A DNA stretch of 64,000 nt from JBIICI01 sp044238935 (lineage in GTDB: Bacteria > Pseudomonadota > Alphaproteobacteria > Micavibrionales > Micavibrionaceae). This document shows, piece by piece, positions 34,139 to 42,342 of this stretch (within the stretch, counting starts at the first letter, position 1; each line of letters begins with the position of its first letter). Below the pieces are notes generated by a model, which did not search any database, had not been told where the DNA came from, and saw nothing but the letters and a program-made list of their open reading frames with translations. Both the position numbers and the translations under genes were made by a program. Location: assembly GCA_044238935.1 (NCBI GenBank), contig JBIICI010000001.1:124001-188000 (forward strand), written 5' to 3'.

Positions 34139-35362
34139 TTATTTTTTAAAAAAGCGCCACATGGTCTTTGATACTGACTTTTCTTGTGTTTCATGATTTG
34201 AAAGCGTTTGGGGAATAAGAGAGTCCAAAATAACAGACATCATCTGTTGGATATTCGTTTTTTGGGATTTTTCAAATAATTCATGCTCTTGCTCAATAAA
34301 AACTTTTGCATCATGAGCAATGATGCAAAAGGCATCTTGTTCCAAGGCTGTGGCAATATCCTTTGCATTGACTTCTTGTTTTGGATATTGACCCTGTTGG
34401 TTCATCAATAAATGGATATTTGAATTTCCACCTTTGAGCGTGCGAAGCTCTTGCAGCAATGTGCGGCATTGCCGTAACGATGATAAAATGGGCGATGTGA
34501 CCACAAAAATATGGGTCGCGCGCCCCAAAATTCGTTTTGTAATTTCGGATTCTGCGCCAGATAAATCAACAACAACATATGGCCAGCTTTGTAATAGAAG
34601 ATTGATCATGTTCTCATAATCTGTGAGTGTTGCGGGGCAGTCTAAAATCGCCTCATTGCCGCTGGATAAAATCGATAATTTTTCTGTTTTTTTGTGGATC
34701 AGGCGTGCAAAGGCATCAGGATTATTGGATTGGGCAATTTTTGTCGCCTCTGCTAAGGAGGTCACAGGATCAAATCCCATTGTCATACTTAAAGAAGATT
34801 TTGCGCCACACGCATCTAAAAGAATTGTTTTACGATCTGCGCTATTTGCCAATAAACTGGCTGTTAACGCCGATAAGGTTGATACACCAACGCCACCTTT
34901 TGCACCCACAAAGGCAATAAGCTGGCTTTGGGCAATGCCCATGCGGTTAATCAAGGCCTTGGCTAAGTTTTCTGATAAATGCTCAATGCTTAAGGGATTG
35001 ACTAAATAATCACTAATGCCCATAGCAATTAAACGGCGATACAAAGCCACATCATTTGTTGATCCAATGACGATGGCTTGGGTATTTTCATCACAATGGC
35101 TAGCAAGGGTTTCCAGATGTTGTAAGAAAGAATCGTCAATATGATCTGTTTCAATAATCAAAAGATCAGGCGATGGGTTTTGTATATAATATGATGTTGC
35201 ATCGTGAATATCCCCCTTATGACAATTTATGTGAACACGGGCAAAACGCCAATCTTTTTTTAATTCATTTGATAATTCCAATGTTTTCGGGTTCACCGAA
35301 AAGAAACAAATCGATGCCTCAGGCATTAAAATAGTCAAATTTTGTCCTGAATCGTCGCGCAT
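34139..35362 (-). CDS. cpaE: Pilus assembly ATPase CpaE/TadZ
   Basis: MinD/ParA-like protein that localises the Tad pilus machine to the pole, 407 residues. Seen: an atypical receiver-like N-domain (SPDLLIIETDHIDDSFLQHLETLA), then FVGAKGGVGVSTLSALTASLLA as a deviant Walker A, DACGAKSSLSMTMGF, and YVVVDLSGAESEITKRILGRATHIFVVTSPILSSLRQ. Start ATG 35362. In Caulobacter cpaE follows cpaB, cpaC and cpaD; here the gene upstream is fliX, so the pilin, secretin and prepilin peptidase genes must be elsewhere. Confidence 0.9.
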   Translation of the reverse strand: MRDDSGQNLTILMPEASICFFSVNPKTLELSNELKKDWRFARVHINCHKGDIHDATSYYIQNPSPDLLIIETDHIDDSFLQHLETLASHCDENTQAIVIGSTNDVALYRRLIAMGISDYLVNPLSIEHLSENLAKALINRMGIAQSQLIAFVGAKGGVGVSTLSALTASLLANSADRKTILLDACGAKSSLSMTMGFDPVTSLAEATKIAQSNNPDAFARLIHKKTEKLSILSSGNEAILDCPATLTDYENMINLLLQSWPYVVVDLSGAESEITKRILGRATHIFVVTSPILSSLRQCRTLLQELRTLKGGNSNIHLLMNQQGQYPKQEVNAKDIATALEQDAFCIIAHDAKVFIEQEHELFEKSQKTNIQQMMSVILDSLIPQTLSNHETQEKSVSKTMWRFFKK

Positions 35363-35433
35363 AAGAACAGGAATATTTCCAGATAAAGTTAAATCTCCAT
35401 CTGATAGCGTAGCAAAAATAGATTACTAGCCTG

Positions 35434-35898
35434 TTAATCTATTGATTTATTGAGCGACATAGAAATTTTTGCAATCTCAATTTGGGCGCGTAAATCAATT
35501 TCATCCAAAATGGCCGTTAGTTTTGGGTCATGTAGACGTTCACGATGGGAGGCAATAATATCTGCAATATTTAAAACATCGCCCACTGTTAATGTCCCGC
35601 TTAAAAGGCCAATCTTAATTTTATCCAATTCCAGCAAGACGGAATTGGCGCGTCCGCGCATTCTGTTTTTAGAGGCGCGTTCTGTTGGATCTTCCATCGC
35701 TTGTAAGGAAAGCAGGGAATCCATATTTGAAATAGAACGACTTTGGCTTAAAGACGCTGTCTCTTCGGCCTGTCCTGCACCAGCGGCTTCATTGACTTGG
35801 CTTATGAAATCGCTCCCCCCGTGCTGGAGAGAGTCGATTTTCGCTTTTTTCTCAGCTTTACTTAAGGGCTTTGAACCATTCAGACCATCAATACGCAT
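35434..35898 (-). CDS. fliX: Flagellar assembly regulator FliX
   Basis: FliX is an alphaproteobacterial regulator that couples flagellar basal body assembly to FlbD-dependent transcription. 154 residues: MRIDGLNGSKPLSKAEKKAK at the start, a polar middle, then the conserved half LDKIKIGLLSGTLTVGDVLNIADIIASHRERLHDPKLTAILDEIDLRAQIEIAKI. No signal peptide. It implies that the organism is flagellated, although no other flagellar gene is in the window. 71 bp separate it from cpaE on the same strand. Confidence 0.82.
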   Translation of the reverse strand: MRIDGLNGSKPLSKAEKKAKIDSLQHGGSDFISQVNEAAGAGQAEETASLSQSRSISNMDSLLSLQAMEDPTERASKNRMRGRANSVLLELDKIKIGLLSGTLTVGDVLNIADIIASHRERLHDPKLTAILDEIDLRAQIEIAKISMSLNKSID

Positions 35899-35930
35899 AG
35901 ATTCATCCTTTAATATTTTTAAAATAATTT

Positions 35931-36545
35931 TTAATGCGCGCCAATGATCAATCCTGCTGCGCTAGCTGGGTCAATCAAGCCGTTTTTATGGATGATAGCC
36001 TCAGGTCTGACCACCCAATCCATCCCTTGCCGTTCCAAAATTAATGCTGTAATTGCATGACATCCCGTAAGGTTAACAGGAATTTCTGAAATCATATAGC
36101 GTGCAAATTCGCTTTGGGTGGCATTGTTACATAAACGCACATATAAATTTTGAACTTTTGATAAATCCCATTCATGCTGATCAGGTTGATAAAAGGAAAT
36201 AATCAAATGCACCTGAAAAACATCAAAATGCAAGGCACGCAGATCAATATCGATGGATTCATCATCGCCTTCTCCTGCGCCTGTTAGGCTGTCTCCGTGA
36301 TGAATGACTTCGTTTTGGGCGCTTTTCAAATTGTTGAAATAGATAAAATCTTGGTCATGTCGTGTTTGGTTATGGCGGTCTAATAATAAAATACTGCCAT
36401 CAATATCGATTTTCTGACCATCAAATTGTCCCCCTTTCCAGCCAATACCAATGCGCATAAAACTGACAGAACGATCAAGATCCGCCAGTAAATAGCTGTT
36501 TTGATATTGAATATAATCAGGTTCTGGATTGTTGTGTGGCATCAT
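35931..36545 (-). CDS. TerD-family protein
   Basis: TerD-domain protein of 204 residues, cytoplasmic; the family binds calcium and belongs to stress-response (Ter) systems named for tellurite resistance. Seen: RIGIGWKGG near the start, DGSILLLDRHN, FIYFNNLKS, and the calcium-binding HGDSLTGAGEGDDESIDIDL, then a C-terminal ALILERQGMDWVVRPEAI segment. It lies 22 bp downstream of a second TerD-type gene, and the two are surely cotranscribed. The TerB/TerC/TerZ partners are not in the window. Confidence 0.85.
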   Translation of the reverse strand: MMPHNNPEPDYIQYQNSYLLADLDRSVSFMRIGIGWKGGQFDGQKIDIDGSILLLDRHNQTRHDQDFIYFNNLKSAQNEVIHHGDSLTGAGEGDDESIDIDLRALHFDVFQVHLIISFYQPDQHEWDLSKVQNLYVRLCNNATQSEFARYMISEIPVNLTGCHAITALILERQGMDWVVRPEAIIHKNGLIDPASAAGLIIGAH

Positions 36546-36567
36546 AGTTCCTATCGAAAATTAAACA

Positions 36568-37320
36568 TTATTTTGATCCATCACCCCAATCAATGCCATA
36601 CCCAAAGGCACGATCCATTTCTGATTGTCCGGGGAAATATTCGGAACATCCTTTTAACATGATGCCATTATTGACACTTATCAGCTCAGCAATAGCACAC
36701 ACATCTAAAATATCATCAGATAAGGCAGGACGGGCAGCAATGGGTTCATAATTGGGGATACGAATGGTAATTTGTGGATTGATACGCTGCCAATTAGCCT
36801 GCCCATCATAAATATAAACATAGATCAACAGCCGTTCAATTTGATCCCATTTTGTGCCATTCAAGGTAAAATATTCATCAATACCCGTATTATTGCCCGT
36901 GCGTTCATCCCCAGATAGCGTAATAAAGGGGGCATCATGATAATCGCCGAATAAATCACCAAATGCCTGTAAGCAACCACGCGACCCATCTTTTAATTGA
37001 TACAGGCATCCTAAATCAATGTCCGTGCCTTTTCCCACGAGCCGTTTGGCGGTTTTCCCAAAGAATCCACCAAATAAACCTTTTGTATCTTCGACCTCAA
37101 TATTATTCCACGCGGCATCAATGAAAATTTCTCCAAATTGATCACTGTTCGTGCAAGACTCTTGAATATCAAAAAAATGTGTTTGCCCTTTGGATAGGAA
37201 TCCTTTGGGGGGATCCAGCTCTGTTTGACCCGCAGCGCCTTTTGAATTGCCATGCCCAGAAAAATGGGCACGATCACGGGATGCTTCGGCTAAAGAGTCT
37301 TTGGATGTATGGTCTTTCAT
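36568..37320 (-). CDS. TerA-like member of the TerD family
   Basis: 250 residues. Seen: a charged N-terminus, then GEIFIDAAWNNIEVEDTKGLFGGFFGKT, TDIDLGCLYQLKDGSRGCLQAFGDLFGDYHDAPFITLSGDERTGNNTGIDEYFTLNG and LLIYVYIYDGQANWQRINPQITIRIP, which follow the TerA/TerD pattern (GDDRTG acidic loop). The C-terminus has CAIAELISVNNGIMLKG. First gene of a two-gene operon with the TerD protein. Role in stress resistance is by family; the specific ion or stress is unknown. Confidence 0.78.
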   Translation of the reverse strand: MKDHTSKDSLAEASRDRAHFSGHGNSKGAAGQTELDPPKGFLSKGQTHFFDIQESCTNSDQFGEIFIDAAWNNIEVEDTKGLFGGFFGKTAKRLVGKGTDIDLGCLYQLKDGSRGCLQAFGDLFGDYHDAPFITLSGDERTGNNTGIDEYFTLNGTKWDQIERLLIYVYIYDGQANWQRINPQITIRIPNYEPIAARPALSDDILDVCAIAELISVNNGIMLKGCSEYFPGQSEMDRAFGYGIDWGDGSK

Positions 37321-37380
37321 GATTCTGTGTGATCCTTAAAATTAAGCAAAAAAGAGAATGTAAACCATTGTCTTTTATTT

Positions 37381-39114
37381 TTATGAATCGGTCAACAAAA
37401 CATCATGCTGTGCATCCCAATTTTTTATTTGCCAATTTTTAATAGAGGCCTCATCTAATTTCAATAAATGCAGAATTTGGACAATATTTTGTTCAATGTC
37501 AATTTCTGGATTAATTTCAATCATTTCAAATTTTGCCTCTTTTTGCAAAGAACGGGGCAAATTTCCCAATGTGCTGGATGGATGACGATAGGATTTGATA
37601 CGGATACAAAAAGGATGCGCACCAAAATGAAGCTGATCCCAAACGGAATGATTCTGCACTAGCGTAGATTCAGGTTTAATATAATGCATTTTATACCCCA
37701 TTGCGACGCCTTCAATATAATCATCTTGGTGATCCACTGCGCAAATATAGGAAATATGGTACATATCCAATGTTTCTGCAATACGTTGCTGGATTGTATC
37801 AAACCCCAGAATTAAAACATCATATATGGTTGCATCAAATGGCTTTTGTTTTAATGCCCTGTTTAAGGCATGATGGAATTGTTTGTTATACAAAGACGCC
37901 GATATTTGATAAGCCAACCAAAACCCCAAACGCGTTAAGTACGGCGCTATAAACAGGGATAAGATAATGGACATTAAAATAATGGACGTTAATTTGGGGG
38001 ATAACATCCCTAAAACCACGGGCATTGATAATAAAACCAAGGCAAATTCGCTGCCTTGCGCCAGTAAAAAGCTGATCTGTATCGCAGGCGCAACCGGATA
38101 GCGCATCAATCGTGCTGATATAAAGGTCAGAATTAATTTTGTGCATGTCATCACGCTGATGAATAAGGCAACCAATGGCCATTCTTTGATAAGGAAATTA
38201 GGCTGAATCATCATCCCAATTGTAATGAAAAAGAACCCTAATAATAGTCCACGAAAGGGTTTTATTTCTGCCATAATCGCATGGCGATGCGGTAAATCCG
38301 CTAAGGTCATGCCAGCCAAGAAAGCCCCTAATGTCAATGATAATCCCGTGCTTCCTGTAATCCAAGCCGCAACCAAAATTAAAAACAAAGTGCTGGCAGA
38401 CAGAATTTCTTCATGTCGCGTTTTAAATAAGGATTTAATAAAAGGCGTCACAATAAAACGCCCGACAACCAATGAAATCATAAAGGCCGCAATTGTTTTT
38501 AAAAACGCAAGCCCCAATGTCGCACCCAATAAATAGGAATCATCATCTAATGCACTGGTATAAATTAATAAGAAAATGGCACAAACATCTTGGAAGATCA
38601 GGATTGAGGTCGCTGTCTTTGTATTGGGGCAATAAATTTGTTGCGCCATGTTTCGATGATGAAGGGTATTTCGGGAGGTTATGTTTGATAAGCTGCGATC
38701 CTTTAAGATCCGCATCACCACAGCCGTGGATGAAAAGGATAACGCCAACCCCATCGCAATCGCCAATTTAATATCCATTTGCAAAATATAATGGCAAAAC
38801 AGATAAAAAACGCCTGTGCATGAGATCACTTGCAAGGGTGCAAAGCCAAAAATATCCCGACGGCTTTCCCATATATTGCGTAAGGAAAAATGCATCCCAA
38901 TGTCAAATAATAAAAAAACAACGCCTAATTCTGCTAATAAGGATGTGGCTTTGCTATCATGCAAAATGCCCAATCCGTTTTGTCCCACGATGGCACCGGC
39001 CACTAAATAGGCAACAATGGTGCTTTGGTGGAATCGGCGTGCCAATAATAAGGATAACATCCCCACTGACAAAATAATGACCACAGGAAATAAAGAGGCG
39101 GCAGCGTCAATCAT
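37381..39114 (-). CDS. CPA2-family cation:proton antiporter
   Basis: Monovalent cation/proton antiporter of the KefB/YbaL type, inner membrane, 577 residues. Seen: about twelve hydrophobic segments up to residue 400, with ELGVVFLLFDIGMHFSLRNIW, AMGLALSFSSTAVVMRIL and LGAFLAGMTLADLPHRHAIMAEIKPFRGLLLGFFFITIGM, which are hallmark CPA2 stretches. The C-terminal domain occupies the place of TrkA-N/RCK, but its dinucleotide loop reads LILGFDTIQQRIAETL, lacking the GxGxxG pattern. Regulation by NAD(H) may therefore be lost. Transcribed alone, divergent from surA. Confidence 0.88.
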   Translation of the reverse strand: MIDAAASLFPVVIILSVGMLSLLLARRFHQSTIVAYLVAGAIVGQNGLGILHDSKATSLLAELGVVFLLFDIGMHFSLRNIWESRRDIFGFAPLQVISCTGVFYLFCHYILQMDIKLAIAMGLALSFSSTAVVMRILKDRSLSNITSRNTLHHRNMAQQIYCPNTKTATSILIFQDVCAIFLLIYTSALDDDSYLLGATLGLAFLKTIAAFMISLVVGRFIVTPFIKSLFKTRHEEILSASTLFLILVAAWITGSTGLSLTLGAFLAGMTLADLPHRHAIMAEIKPFRGLLLGFFFITIGMMIQPNFLIKEWPLVALFISVMTCTKLILTFISARLMRYPVAPAIQISFLLAQGSEFALVLLSMPVVLGMLSPKLTSIILMSIILSLFIAPYLTRLGFWLAYQISASLYNKQFHHALNRALKQKPFDATIYDVLILGFDTIQQRIAETLDMYHISYICAVDHQDDYIEGVAMGYKMHYIKPESTLVQNHSVWDQLHFGAHPFCIRIKSYRHPSSTLGNLPRSLQKEAKFEMIEINPEIDIEQNIVQILHLLKLDEASIKNWQIKNWDAQHDVLLTDS

Positions 39115-39238
39115 TCTGGTATTATGATGAGAATAAAATGAATATCTTCTTAATAATCGATTCCCATTTGACGTATGGGGATAAGGGCTTTATATTAAAA
39201 AAAATTTGTTCCCAATCATATCCATGGCTATTGTTTAT

Positions 39239-40192
39239 ATGAAAATGCGCTTTTTAATTTTTTGCTTTTCTTTGTGTCTATTGACAATGTCAAAACCCAT
39301 TGCTGTTTATGCGCAAGATAATGCGTCTGGCATCGCAGCTGTTGTGAACCAAGACGCCATCACCATTGATGAGCTGAATGATCGTGTTGTGATGATTATT
39401 CAATCTTCTGGTCTGCCTGATAATGTTGAGATGCGGACGAAGTTGCGCCCTCAAATCTTACAAAGCCTGATTGATGAATCCCTACGGCTGCAGGAAGCTG
39501 AGAAATTAAAACAAATTTTAAGTGATGCAGAAATTCAAGCTGAATTTGCACAGGTTGCCCGTAACAATAAAATGACAGAAATCGAATTTAGCAATTTTTT
39601 AGAAAAACAAGGTGTCAATCCTGCGACCTTAAAAGCGCAGATCAAAGCCAATCTTGCATGGACAAAAGTTGTACAAACAAAAATCAGACCCCTTGTTGAT
39701 ATTAGCGAATCACAAATTGATGCCTATGCCTCACAACTTAAGGAATCAACAAATAAAACGGAATATGATTTAGCGGAGATTTTTTTACCCATTACAGATC
39801 CCAAAAAAACATCCGAAGTCCAGCAATTAGCCCAAAAATTAGAAGGAGAAATTCGGGCGCGTCGTGCTCCTTTCCCTGCGGTGGCCGAGCATTTCTCACA
39901 AGCTGCCAGCGCCTCAAAACAAGGGCGTACAGGTTGGATACGATTGGATCAATTCGACCCAGAAATCCAAGACGTTATTGTCACGTTGAAAAAGGGCGAA
40001 CTGAGTCCGCCTATCAAAACAAATGCGGGCTATACGATTTTATTGATTTTGGATCAACGCACGCTGACGCCTCAGACCATGCCTAAAAATGGTGAAATTA
40101 TGAATATGCTGGGAAATCAACAAATGGATCGTAAGCAACGTCAATATTTCCGTGATTTAAAATCCAAAGCGTTTATTGAATATCGTGTTTGA
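39239..40192 (+). CDS. surA: SurA-like periplasmic chaperone/PPIase
   Basis: Periplasmic parvulin-type chaperone that escorts outer membrane proteins. Start placed at ATG 39239 (MKMRFLIFCF), which gives a clean signal peptide ending at VYAQ; a TTG at 39206 and ATG 39224 are possible. Seen: SurA N-domain (IAAVVNQDAITIDELNDRV, LIDESLRLQEAEKL), then one parvulin domain (YDLAEIFLPI, GRTGWIRLDQFDPEIQDVIVTLKKGELSPPIKTNAGYTILLILDQR). E. coli SurA has two parvulin domains; one is usual in alphaproteobacteria. The large autotransporter is a likely client. It overlaps ksgA. Confidence 0.85.
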   Translation: MKMRFLIFCFSLCLLTMSKPIAVYAQDNASGIAAVVNQDAITIDELNDRVVMIIQSSGLPDNVEMRTKLRPQILQSLIDESLRLQEAEKLKQILSDAEIQAEFAQVARNNKMTEIEFSNFLEKQGVNPATLKAQIKANLAWTKVVQTKIRPLVDISESQIDAYASQLKESTNKTEYDLAEIFLPITDPKKTSEVQQLAQKLEGEIRARRAPFPAVAEHFSQAASASKQGRTGWIRLDQFDPEIQDVIVTLKKGELSPPIKTNAGYTILLILDQRTLTPQTMPKNGEIMNMLGNQQMDRKQRQYFRDLKSKAFIEYRV

Positions 40193-41015
40193 TCTTGATT
40201 CGCTGCCTTCTTTAAAAAATACGATTGACGCGCACGGCTTGCGTGCCACCAAAGCCTTGGGTCAAAATTTTTTGACGGATCAAAATATCACCGATAAAAT
40301 TGCCCGTAATATCGCCCAGATTCAGGATAAACATATTGTTGAAATTGGCGCAGGCCCCGGAGGATTAACCCGCAGCCTGTTACGCGCAGGGGCAAAAAAA
40401 GTCACCGCCATTGAATTTGATCCGCGTGCGATTGTGATTTTGCAGGAATTGCAAAAAGCTTGCCCTGATCGTCTGCATTTGATCCACGGCGATGCGTTGA
40501 AATATGATTTATTTGATTTATTTGAAGGATCACCGATTAGCATTGTGGCGAATTTGCCCTATAATATCGCAACGCCGCTGTTGATGGGCTGGCTTAAAAC
40601 CATTCATGACCACCCTACACAGATTGAACAAATGGTGTTAATGTTCCAAAAAGAAGTCGCGGAGCGCATCACTGCGATGCCCCATACAGGGGATTATGGA
40701 CGTTTAAGCGTGATGGCACAAAGTTTTTGCACCACCCACCGCGTGATGGATTTAAATCCTGCTTGCTTTGTGCCTGCCCCAAAAATCTGGTCAAGTGTGG
40801 TATCATTTCACCCCAATGCGCCTGAATCTTATGTGGATTTTACAAAATTAGAGAGCTTGGTGAAACAAGCCTTTTCACAACGCCGCAAAATGATCCGTAG
40901 TAATTTAAAGGATTATCTGCCTGTTTTGGAATTTCTGGGCATTGACCCGAACTTACGGGCGGAGAATATCAACGTTTTGGAATATAAACGAATTGTTGAA
41001 TATCTTAATCAGTGA
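40176..41015 (+). CDS. rsmA: 16S rRNA dimethyladenosine transferase
   Basis: KsgA/RsmA dimethylates two adenines near the 3' end of 16S rRNA. Seen: KALGQNFLTDQNITDKIA, SAM-binding VEIGAGPGGLTRSL, catalytic NLPYNIATPLL, and a C-terminal helical domain with FSQRRKMIRSNLKDY. A TTG start at 40176 lies inside surA (17-bp overlap); GTG 40185 is an alternative. The usual gene pdxA between surA and ksgA is absent. 279 residues, normal length. Confidence 0.94.
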   Translation: MNIVFDLDSLPSLKNTIDAHGLRATKALGQNFLTDQNITDKIARNIAQIQDKHIVEIGAGPGGLTRSLLRAGAKKVTAIEFDPRAIVILQELQKACPDRLHLIHGDALKYDLFDLFEGSPISIVANLPYNIATPLLMGWLKTIHDHPTQIEQMVLMFQKEVAERITAMPHTGDYGRLSVMAQSFCTTHRVMDLNPACFVPAPKIWSSVVSFHPNAPESYVDFTKLESLVKQAFSQRRKMIRSNLKDYLPVLEFLGIDPNLRAENINVLEYKRIVEYLNQ

Positions 41016-41088
41016 CATAAATATTCTCTTGCTTTTTTCATGGAATCTATCATAGGTTTATGAATAATAATTTTAGATTGTAAAAAAC

Positions 41089-41805
41089 ATGGTTAATAAA
41101 AAATATAAACCTCTAATTGCTAAACAGAGCTTAAAAGAAATTTTCAAACAGGCAGCCAATGATGGTGGATTCATTTTTGAATCTGATAAAGCTGCCTTTA
41201 TCATGGTGAGTGCCTTTGCGCATCGCACTGATAAATCGGGCAAACCATACAGCAGCCATTGTCGCCGTGTTGCAGAGGAAACATCAAAATCTATTGCTAT
41301 GATGCCGTACAGTGATGAAAGAAAAGATTGCATCAAGGCGGCAGCATTGTTGCATGATCTTATAGAAGATACAGATTGGTCATTCAATGATTTAAAATCA
41401 GTTCGGTTTTCAGAGCTTACAATTGGTTTAATCCGATCTGTAACCCAAAAAGAAACCGTTAAATATGGGAAAGAGCCTTATTTTAACTTTATTGAGAATT
41501 GTTCTAAAAACCGAGATGCGATCTTAATCAAAATTGCAGATTTACAAGATAACGGATCTTTATCACGCATCCCGCGCCAATCCATCAATAATGATAAAAC
41601 TTATGATAGGTTACAAAAATATTCATATAGCTTGGAATATCTAAAAGCCGTTTTAGAAAGAAAAATCAAGGCAGGAATGCCAATGGCGGATTTCTTTGCA
41701 TTGCGTGGTTATACAGATGAGACGCAACAAAGGCTGCTCAAGAAATTTTCAAAACCTAAAACGGACTCTCAGGCTCAATCGGCACCCCAGCGAGAAATTT
41801 CTTAG
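41089..41805 (+). CDS. Stand-alone HD hydrolase, SpoT/Mesh1-like
   Basis: 238 residues resembling the ppGpp hydrolase domain of RelA/SpoT and the small alarmone hydrolases. Seen: AFIMVSAFAHRTDKSGKPYSSHCRRVAEE (first metal His), AALLHDLIEDTDWSFNDLKS (the HD pair and the ED that follows in SpoT), and ILIKIADLQDNGSL in place of KLADRLHNM (final metal Asp). No synthetase, TGS or ACT domain. Probably cytoplasmic, splitting (p)ppGpp or a related nucleotide. The 3' end overlaps the convergent Lrp-family gene by 50 bp. Substrate is inferred from the family. Confidence 0.7.
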   Translation: MVNKKYKPLIAKQSLKEIFKQAANDGGFIFESDKAAFIMVSAFAHRTDKSGKPYSSHCRRVAEETSKSIAMMPYSDERKDCIKAAALLHDLIEDTDWSFNDLKSVRFSELTIGLIRSVTQKETVKYGKEPYFNFIENCSKNRDAILIKIADLQDNGSLSRIPRQSINNDKTYDRLQKYSYSLEYLKAVLERKIKAGMPMADFFALRGYTDETQQRLLKKFSKPKTDSQAQSAPQREIS

Positions 41806-42238
41806 ATTTGGCAATCATGGATTTCACGGATCCCACATGCGGGACGGCGCATAGATGGTTGATCAAAAAATCTTCATATCCATCCCAATCTTTGGCAACG
41901 ACTTTGACGATATAATCGCACTCGCCTGTGGTCATATAGCATTCGCGCACTTGGGGGTGGGTGTTCATGACATCTTCGAAATGTTTTAAATCTTGGTCAT
42001 TATGGCTTTTCATCATCACCATCGCCATCACGGTCACGCCATACCCCAATGCCGCAGGGTTGATTCGGGCGTGGTATGATTGAATAACGCCCTTCTCCTC
42101 CAAATTCCGGACACGGCGCAAACAAGGGGGGGCGGATATATTGGCGCATTTTGATAAATCAATATTGCTCATGCGACCATCTTCCTGTAAGGCTTGCAGG
42201 ATTTTCAGATCGATTTTATCAAGTTTTATTTTTGCCAT
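41756..42238 (-). CDS. Lrp/AsnC-family transcriptional regulator
   Basis: 160 residues: an N-terminal helix-turn-helix (LDKIDLKILQALQEDGRMSNIDLSKCANISAPPCLRRVRNLEEKGVI) and a C-terminal ligand-binding RAM domain (VTVMAMVMMKSHNDQDLKHFEDVMNTHPQVRECYMTTGECDYIVKVVAKDWDGYEDFL). Such regulators respond to amino acids. No obvious target is adjacent; the divergent ELM1-like gene at 42343 shares the intergenic region. The last 50 bp overlap the HD gene. Confidence 0.93.
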   Translation of the reverse strand: MAKIKLDKIDLKILQALQEDGRMSNIDLSKCANISAPPCLRRVRNLEEKGVIQSYHARINPAALGYGVTVMAMVMMKSHNDQDLKHFEDVMNTHPQVRECYMTTGECDYIVKVVAKDWDGYEDFLINHLCAVPHVGSVKSMIAKSKKFLAGVPIEPESPF

Positions 42239-42342
42239 TTTATTTTCAGTGTTGAAATTTCTAAATTTTTATTCTTATTTTGAAAACTATGATATAAAAT
42301 TGCGCAATTCTGACCCATAAGTCAATTTGATTCTGTAACTTT

